From Mesorhizobium tianshanense (GTDB lineage: Bacteria; Pseudomonadota; Alphaproteobacteria; Rhizobiales; Rhizobiaceae): 47,898 nucleotides of DNA. The notes beneath the pieces are model-generated. The model saw only the letters and a list, made by a program, of their open reading frames with translations, was not told the DNA's origin and ran no database searches. Both the position numbers and the translations under genes were made by a program. The stretch lies in the NCBI RefSeq assembly GCF_007830515.1, contig NZ_VLKT01000053.1, positions 1 to 47,898 on the forward strand. The letters run 5' to 3'. This document shows, piece after piece, positions 42,720 to 47,898 of this stretch. Positions within the stretch are counted from its first letter, which is position 1. The number at the start of each line of letters is the position of its first letter.

Positions 42720-45700
42720 TTGACGTCGACCGTCGACCCAATCAGCCTTCCTCAAAGGGCAGCTTCGAACGATACAGAGATTGATCGCGAGGCTCTGGCT
42801 AGTCTTTTGGTCGAAATTGCCCGGAGCGTCGATCCGGACTATCGCGCGCGGTTGGACGGAGTTCCAACCGCCGATCCTCGCATGGAAACGCTGCGCCAGT
42901 TGCTGGTCGGCCGTGAAATTTCGGAGCTTTCACGAGTTACCCACCTGCTCGACGAACCTGAGCAGCTTGCGGCTGCAGTGGGGGACGTTCTCCCCAGTGC
43001 AGCCGCTCGTGCGTCGCATGCGCAACTCGGAGAGGCCCTTGCGCCAGCTGTCGAGAGGGCCGTGCAACGGTCCATCCAGAAGAGCCCGCGCACGCTTACG
43101 GATATATTATACCCGGTGTTTCTGCCGGCAATTCGCAAGTCGATCGGGGAAAAGATCGATCAGACCTTTCAGTCGCTGAATGAAACTTTAAGACATATAT
43201 TTACCTGGCATGGGCTCAAGTGGAGATTTGAAGCCTGGAGAACAGGGGCAAGCTTCTCAGAAGTTGTCCTTAAGCATTCTCTTGTCTATCGTGTAGAACA
43301 TGTCTTTCTCATTAACCGCAATTCCGGTCTTTTGATAGCGCATGTAACTGCTGATAATGCAACGAGCGAAGATCCTCAACTCATTTCTTCGATGCTCAGT
43401 GCAATTCAGGATTTTGTTAAAGACTCATTTAACGAGAAAGAGCAGAGCGGCCTGGACACTATCCGTTTCGGGGAGCTTCGTCTCTGGTCAGAAGTTGGAC
43501 CGTTTGCGACCTTGGTTGCGGTGATCCGGGGAAATCCGCCAGAGGAATTACATGAAATAGTTCGCGATGTGTTGCTTCGCATCCATGATGAATGCTCACA
43601 GGCTTTAGAGCAGTTTGACGGCGACAGTTCGCAGCTGGCCGGCGTAGAGACGCAGTTGCAGACCTGCGTTGAACTGAAGCAGGAGGAATCAAACCAGGGA
43701 TTTCCGTGGCTAGTGGTGGCTGCAGTCCTGCTGGTTTTGATTCCGGCAGGCGGTTGGTTCTTTCTTTCCTGGCAATCCGGGCAGCGCTGGCAGGCCTATG
43801 TGTCGCGACTGGGGACCCAGCCGGGCATCATCGTTGCCGAACAAAAAATGCGCGATGGCCAATTCTATATTGCCGGCCTGAGAGATCCGCTTGCCGCAGA
43901 CCCGCAGTCGCTGTTGTCCGGAACGCAGGTCGATCCCGCCCGCGTTCATTCACACTGGCAATTCTATCAGAGCCTTGAGCCGGAGTTCGTATTGAAGCGG
44001 CTAACGGCGTCGCTGGCTCCGCCGGATTCAGTACGACTTTCGATCGTCAATGATCGCATCGTTGCCGAGGGTGAGGCTCCCGACACCTGGATAGATCGGG
44101 CACGCGCAGCGGCCCGACAGCTTTCAGCAGGCGGACCGGTATTCGATATCTCCAAGGTCCGTGATGTGAGCCCCGAAACACGCGCGGCGGAGCACTGGCA
44201 GGCCTATGTGTCGCGACTGGAGACCCAGCCGGGCATCATCGTTGCCGAACAAAAAATGCGCGATGGCCAATTCTATATTGCCGGCCTAAGAGACCCGCTT
44301 GCCGCCGACCCGCAGGCTCTGCTGTCCGGAACAGGGGTTGATCCTGCTCGCGTTCATTCGCAGTGGCAATTCTATCAGAGCCTTGATCCGAAATTCGTGC
44401 TGAAGCGGCTGATGGCGTCGCTGACCCCGCCGAAATCGGTTCGGCTTTCGATTGTCGAGGATCGCATCGTTGCCGAGGGTGAGGCTCCCGACACCTGGAT
44501 AGACCGGGCGCGCGCAGCGGCCCGACAGCTTTCGGCAGGCGGACCGGAATTCGACATCTCCAAGGTCCGTGATGTGAGCCCCGAAGCACGCGCGGCGGAG
44601 CACTGGCAGGCCTATGTGTCGCGATTGGAGACCCAACCGGGCATCATCGTCGCCCAACAAAGGGCAAGGGGCGGACATTTCTATATTTCCGGCCTGAGAG
44701 ACCCGCAGGCGACCGACCCCCAGGCTCTGCTGTCCGGAACGGGGGTTGATCCTGCTCGCGTTCATTCGCAGTGGCGATTCTATCAGAGCCTTGACCCGAA
44801 GTTCGTGCTGAAGCGGCTGATGGCGTCGCTGACCCCACCGAAATCGGTTCGGCTTTCGATTGTCGAGGATCGCATCGTTGCCGAGGGTGAGGCTCCCGAC
44901 ACCTGGATAGATCGGGCGCGCGCAGCGGCCCGACAGCTTTCGGCAGGCGGACCCGTATTCGACATCTCCAAGGTTCGTGATGTGAGCCCCGAAGCACGCG
45001 CGGCGGAGCACTGGCAGACTTATGTGTCGCGACTTGAGGCCCAACCGGGAATCATCGTCGCCCAACAAAGGGCAAGGGGCGGACATTTCTACATTTCCGG
45101 CCTGAGAGACCCGCAGGCCGCCGACCCGCAGGCTCTGCTGTCCGGAACAGGGGTTGATCCGGCTCGCGTTCATTCGCAGTGGCAATTCTATCAGAGCCTT
45201 GATCCGAAGTTCGTGGTGAAGCGGCTGATGGCGTCGCTGGCCCCGCCGGATTCAGTACGATTTTCGATCATGAAGGATCGCATCGTTGTCGTGGGTGAGG
45301 CTCCTGCCGCCTGGATAGATCGGGCGCGGGTCGCCGCCCAACAACTGGCCGCGGATGGACTCTCTCTAGAAATTTCCGAGCTGCGCGAGTTGACCCCTCA
45401 GGAACTCACTCGTTTGAGGGAGGCTATTCAAGCGGTCGACATTTTCTTCGATTCTGGCAAGGCTGTACCGGGACCAGAGCAACTGCCAGTTCTCGACAAA
45501 TTGGCGAATCAGTTGAAGGGATTGGCCAAGGACGCCCGCAAGGCAGGCGTAACAGCACAGTTCATGTTGACTGGCCATTCGGACGCCGTGGGCCGTGAGA
45601 CGACCAACGCGTCGATCAGCGCCGCCCGCGCCGAGACAGTTCGTGCGCTTCTCAAGAAGCGCGGCGTCGCTCCGGAATCGCTTTTGGTTCGCGGCGCGGG

Positions 45701-45785
45701 CACCTTTGAGCCGGCGGAGACTGAGAATAGCCGAGCCGGGAGCTCCGCCAATCGCAGAGTTTCGGTTACGGTAAACTTCCACTAG
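42720..45785 (+). CDS. Inner-membrane repeat protein with C-terminal OmpA peptidoglycan-binding domain
   Basis: A 1021-residue protein. Residues 1-325 are a soluble, largely helical cytoplasmic region containing a short beta unit (HVFLINRNSGLLIAHVTADN, about 200-219). One membrane helix follows (about 328-351, WLVVAAVLLVLIPAGGWFFL). Four tandem repeats of exactly 136 residues begin at residue 357; each has QPGIIVAEQK, FYIAGLRDPLA, VDPARVHSQWQFYQSLDPKF and a BON-like end RIVAEGEAPDTWIDRARAAA. Residues about 905-1021 form an OmpA/MotB-type domain (DIFFDSGKAVPG, MLTGHSDAVG, NRRVSVTVNF). This predicts an inner-membrane anchor, a periplasmic repeat stalk and cell-wall attachment. The start is a TTG; no ATG is near. 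Confidence 0.88.
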   Translation: MTSTVDPISLPQRAASNDTEIDREALASLLVEIARSVDPDYRARLDGVPTADPRMETLRQLLVGREISELSRVTHLLDEPEQLAAAVGDVLPSAAARASHAQLGEALAPAVERAVQRSIQKSPRTLTDILYPVFLPAIRKSIGEKIDQTFQSLNETLRHIFTWHGLKWRFEAWRTGASFSEVVLKHSLVYRVEHVFLINRNSGLLIAHVTADNATSEDPQLISSMLSAIQDFVKDSFNEKEQSGLDTIRFGELRLWSEVGPFATLVAVIRGNPPEELHEIVRDVLLRIHDECSQALEQFDGDSSQLAGVETQLQTCVELKQEESNQGFPWLVVAAVLLVLIPAGGWFFLSWQSGQRWQAYVSRLGTQPGIIVAEQKMRDGQFYIAGLRDPLAADPQSLLSGTQVDPARVHSHWQFYQSLEPEFVLKRLTASLAPPDSVRLSIVNDRIVAEGEAPDTWIDRARAAARQLSAGGPVFDISKVRDVSPETRAAEHWQAYVSRLETQPGIIVAEQKMRDGQFYIAGLRDPLAADPQALLSGTGVDPARVHSQWQFYQSLDPKFVLKRLMASLTPPKSVRLSIVEDRIVAEGEAPDTWIDRARAAARQLSAGGPEFDISKVRDVSPEARAAEHWQAYVSRLETQPGIIVAQQRARGGHFYISGLRDPQATDPQALLSGTGVDPARVHSQWRFYQSLDPKFVLKRLMASLTPPKSVRLSIVEDRIVAEGEAPDTWIDRARAAARQLSAGGPVFDISKVRDVSPEARAAEHWQTYVSRLEAQPGIIVAQQRARGGHFYISGLRDPQAADPQALLSGTGVDPARVHSQWQFYQSLDPKFVVKRLMASLAPPDSVRFSIMKDRIVVVGEAPAAWIDRARVAAQQLAADGLSLEISELRELTPQELTRLREAIQAVDIFFDSGKAVPGPEQLPVLDKLANQLKGLAKDARKAGVTAQFMLTGHSDAVGRETTNASISAARAETVRALLKKRGVAPESLLVRGAGTFEPAETENSRAGSSANRRVSVTVNFH
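43788..45419 (+). repeat. Four exact 408-bp tandem coding repeats
   Basis: Units start at 43788, 44196, 44604 and 45012, each 408 bp (136 codons), beginning at the same TGGCAG codon pair. They are highly similar at DNA level. Variants are mosaic: units 1 and 2 share IIVAEQKMRDGQFYIAGLRD, units 3 and 4 share IIVAQQRARGGHFYISGLRD, while the second half is most alike in units 2 and 3 (FVLKRLMASLTPPKSVRLSI). Unit 4 diverges at its end. Confidence 0.95.
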
Positions 45786-45801
45786 GGCGGAGCCCAGGAT
45801 A

Positions 45802-46293
45802 TTGCAAAAAAAGATCTGCATGTTGGGGGGGTTCGCTGTCGGAAAGACGAGTCTGGTTCGCAGGTTTGTGCAAAGCATCTTTTCAGAGACCTACTTGACC
45901 ACGGTGGGAGTGAAAATCGACAAGAAGAGTGTCGTATTCCCGGACAAAACCGTGGATCTGATTTTGTGGGATTTGGCCGGCGAAGACGATATCGGCTCAT
46001 TCCGCGTCAGCTATGTGCGAGGTGCGAGCGGGCTCGTGCTTGTCGTCGATGGAACCCGCGCCGCTACTCTTGCCGTGGCGCTCACGCTGCGCGAGCGGGT
46101 CGAGGCCGAGTTCGGCGCTATGCCGTTTGTATTGCTGTTCAACAAATCCGATCTGGCCGATCGGTGGGCGATTTCGGACAATGAAATAAACGAATTGAAG
46201 CAAATTGGATGGCAAATCTATCTAACAAGTGCGTTTTCGGGTGAACATGTTGATGATGCGTTTCGTCAGCTTGCTTCGATGGTTGCTAAATAA
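45802..46293 (+). CDS. Ras/Rab-like small GTPase
   Basis: A 163-residue single-domain GTPase with all five G motifs: G1 GGFAVGKTS (9-17), G2 threonine in TYLTTVGVK (about 33-34), G3 WDLAGED (56-62), G4 NKSD (114-117) and G5 TSA (142-144). The position of Ras Gln61 holds Glu61, which may slow intrinsic GTP hydrolysis and make it depend on a partner. There is no C-terminal lipidation cysteine. The TTG start at 45802 is used because ATG at the next methionine (45820) would delete the first beta strand; AGGA lies upstream. It starts 16 bases after the OmpA protein and ends 3 bases before the cyclase. Prokaryotic Ras-superfamily proteins are known, with few roles defined. Confidence 0.9.
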   Translation: MQKKICMLGGFAVGKTSLVRRFVQSIFSETYLTTVGVKIDKKSVVFPDKTVDLILWDLAGEDDIGSFRVSYVRGASGLVLVVDGTRAATLAVALTLRERVEAEFGAMPFVLLFNKSDLADRWAISDNEINELKQIGWQIYLTSAFSGEHVDDAFRQLASMVAK

Positions 46294-46296
46294 ACT

Positions 46297-47367
46297 ATGG
46301 ATAGATTGCCAATAGAAGTCCGAGAATGGCTTTACAATTTCGTCTACAACGAACGTGCTGTTGCATATCTGAAAATAAATTCCCAGCTTTTAATAGCTGA
46401 TAAGGGTGGTAGTGTTGAACATTACGGCCTATCATCACTTTGCATTGGCAAGCCCGTTGCCGAGCAGCTTGAATTCATGGAAGGTTTGCTGCCCTGCATA
46501 GATCTTCCATATCATATGCCCATGGTAGAATTGCCCGGCGGGCGTGTTGCAGACCTTCATCTTTATACGGACAACGCCTGCATCTGGCTGCTCTTTCTTG
46601 ACGCCACCGCCGAACGCGACAATAGGCAGCGGATTCAACAGAAGGCGTATGAAATGACGCTTCTGCAAGAGAGAGAGCGCCAACTCAACGAGAAATTGCA
46701 GTTGATGAACGAGGCGTTGAGCAAGACCCAAGAGGGATTGTCGCGTGAATACCAGCGCGCCGAAAGCCTACTCCTCAACATTCTTCCGGCGTCGATCGCG
46801 GAGCGCTTAAAAGCGGACGAACAAATTGCAGACAACCACGCTGAGGTGAGTGTGCTTTTTGCCGACATCGTCGGCTTTACGGAAAGAGCGCGGAGCGTGG
46901 GAGCCGAGACAACGCTGGCTATTTTAAATTACTTCTTCAAGGCGGCGGATATGCTCTCGGAACGATACGGCTGCGAAAAGATCAAGACAATCGGCGATTG
47001 TGTGATGGTGGTCGCTGGCCTGCCCGCCGCGCGATCCGATCATGCAGAAGCCCTTGCGCACTATGCACTTGAGCTGCGGAAGGCGGTTAAACGCGAACGC
47101 TTCGCAGGAGAACCGCTAAGACTCAGAATTGGAATTCACTCAGGACCAATCGTCGCGGGCGTCATAGGCAAAAGGCGGTTTGCCTATGACCTGTGGGGCG
47201 AGACCGTTAATCTCGCCGCACGTATTCAAACGTCCGCGGAGCCCGATGAAATCCGTATTTCGGATGCAACTCACAAACTGCTTGGACCAAATTTTGCTTG
47301 CGACCCACTCGCGGAAACGGAATTGCGTGGTACAGGCCGTGTGCGAATGTGGCGGCTCCCGGCCTGA
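46297..47367 (+). CDS. Adenylate cyclase with PAS-like N-terminus and signalling helix
   Basis: A 356-residue class III cyclase. Residues 1-105 form a PAS-like sensor region (AVAYLKINSQLLIADKGGSV, then DLHLYTDNACIWLLFLDATA). A coiled signalling helix (about 110-165, QERERQLNEKLQLMNEALSK) leads into LLLNILPASIAERLK and the catalytic domain. Catalytic residues are all present: metal D190 (LFADIVGFT) and D234 (KTIGDCV), ATP-selecting K230 and D298 (FAYDLWGETVN), and transition-state N305 and R309. Production of cAMP is therefore well supported. It is the last gene of the four-gene operon, three bases after the GTPase stop. Control by the GTPase, or through the periplasmic repeat protein, is inference. 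It has no membrane helix of its own. Confidence 0.92.
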   Translation: MDRLPIEVREWLYNFVYNERAVAYLKINSQLLIADKGGSVEHYGLSSLCIGKPVAEQLEFMEGLLPCIDLPYHMPMVELPGGRVADLHLYTDNACIWLLFLDATAERDNRQRIQQKAYEMTLLQERERQLNEKLQLMNEALSKTQEGLSREYQRAESLLLNILPASIAERLKADEQIADNHAEVSVLFADIVGFTERARSVGAETTLAILNYFFKAADMLSERYGCEKIKTIGDCVMVVAGLPAARSDHAEALAHYALELRKAVKRERFAGEPLRLRIGIHSGPIVAGVIGKRRFAYDLWGETVNLAARIQTSAEPDEIRISDATHKLLGPNFACDPLAETELRGTGRVRMWRLPA

Positions 47368-47379
47368 TTTGTCGCTGGC

Positions 47380-47712
47380 AGTGCCGACCCTGGAGCGCAG
47401 CTTGCTCGATCCATCGGCATCAGCTTTCAGCAGTTCCAAAAATACAAGAACGCTAAGAACCGCGTGAGCGCATCGATGCTCTATGAGATCGCCAGGTCGC
47501 TGGGCGTGCCTGTCAGCCGCCTCTTCGAAGGCCTGCCGGGAAACGACGAGAATAGCGAACCTCAGCCTCTGTCGGTCGAGAGCGCTTCGATTTCATTGTC
47601 AGCGCAGAAGGCCAGCGGCTGATCGAGGGATTGAGGAATCTTCCCCCGCGGGTACGCGGCCGCGTGGAAGGCTTGATCTCCGCATTCGGGAAGAGCTGGC
47701 AAGTCCTCGACG
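47380..47712 (+). pseudogene. XRE-family helix-turn-helix regulator remnant
   Basis: Reading from about 47386, LARSIGISFQQFQKYKNAKN and MLYEIARSLGVPVSRLFEGL match the second half of a XRE/Cro-type helix-turn-helix, of the form common in rhizobia. Its N-terminal helices are missing because the frame begins just after the cyclase stop. The frame stops at 47622; the C-terminal part (EGQRLIEGLRNLPPRVRGRV) continues in another frame from about 47583, so there is a frameshift. The stretch from about 47712 to the window end shows no clear gene. It is a dead regulator. Confidence 0.65.
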
Positions 47713-47898
47713 CGGACGGGGACAACGCGAAGGCCGGAGAACCCGCACTGGCGGAACGCAAGAAAGCTTGGCCGACAGGTAGCCACGCAAGCGAATCTGC
47801 TGTCGCTAGACGTCATGTTCCAGGGCTGAGATCGGTGGCCCGCCCTTTCGTGCGATTAAGAGACGAGGGTTGCTCGGATGGGCCGAGCCGATCCTCAC

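Noticed and set aside
44286..45185. 300-codon minus-strand frame across the tandem repeats
   Set aside because: It is an open mirror of the repeat coding sequence and shows only the repetition of the sense strand.
43788..45419. Possible CRISPR or satellite array
   Set aside because: Units are 408 bp, in frame, without spacers and inside one coding sequence; they are protein repeats.
1..47898. Prophage, conjugative element or integrative island
   Set aside because: No integrase, relaxase, phage structural gene, tRNA attachment site or direct-repeat borders were seen; only an IS remnant is present.

Overview
The window looks like chromosome or large-replicon DNA of a rhizobial alphaproteobacterium, probably Mesorhizobium or a close relative. 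The reasons are high GC in codon third positions, intergenic palindromic repeats of the type common in Rhizobiales, many class III nucleotidyl cyclases including two with a DUF5939-type N-terminus, and the general style of the glycosyltransferase and peptide-transporter families. The species call is inference. I saw no rRNA, tRNA, CRISPR array, integrase or replication origin.

Layout. (1) 1-4750 is a worn accessory zone: a small DUF3024 gene overlapping a truncated SWIM-type fragment, an intact AAA_14/DUF4143 ATPase with a long palindrome at its start codon, a frameshifted IS701-type transposase remnant, a headless and frameshifted GlxA-type regulator, about 730 bp of AT-rich non-coding DNA and the N-terminal stub of an EVE/HNH-type protein. 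(2) 4764-19 kb is an envelope-polysaccharide and signalling cluster: three glycosyltransferases, a methyltransferase, an ABC exporter-like protein whose ATPase motifs are all degenerate, a stand-alone cyclic-nucleotide-binding protein, a metallo-beta-lactamase-fold hydrolase, a polysaccharide deacetylase with a fourth glycosyltransferase, a DUF3095 cyclase-like protein and a UDP-sugar dehydrogenase. (3) 18.9-31.8 kb holds an adenylate cyclase, a complete oligopeptide ABC importer operon (fused double ATPase, Tat-type binding protein, two permeases), a small methyltransferase, a DUF5939 cyclase, an eight-helix membrane protein, a GNAT acetyltransferase and a 461-residue orphan. (4) 32-41 kb holds a zinc-ribbon/cyclase/AAA/TPR giant, a redoxin, a second DUF5939 cyclase, a truncated GT2 and a 953-residue GT2/NodS-like/NodB-like fusion. 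(5) 42-47.4 kb is a tight four-gene operon: coiled-coil protein, inner-membrane protein with four exact 136-residue repeats and an OmpA peptidoglycan-binding end, Ras/Rab-like small GTPase, and PAS-like/coiled-coil adenylate cyclase. The window ends in a broken XRE regulator.

How it may work together. Six cyclase-like proteins lie within about 31 kb, beside a cyclic-nucleotide-binding protein and a possible phosphodiesterase, intermixed with glycan-building and peptide-import genes. This suggests cyclic-nucleotide signalling tied to envelope or surface-glycan functions (inference). The strongest candidate for an undescribed system is the 42047-47367 operon. There a small GTPase sits between a cell-wall-anchored transmembrane repeat protein and an adenylate cyclase, so an envelope signal could be passed through the GTPase to cAMP production (inference).

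A structural theme is that rhizobial intergenic palindromes abut or form the 3' ends of at least four genes and supply their stop codons.
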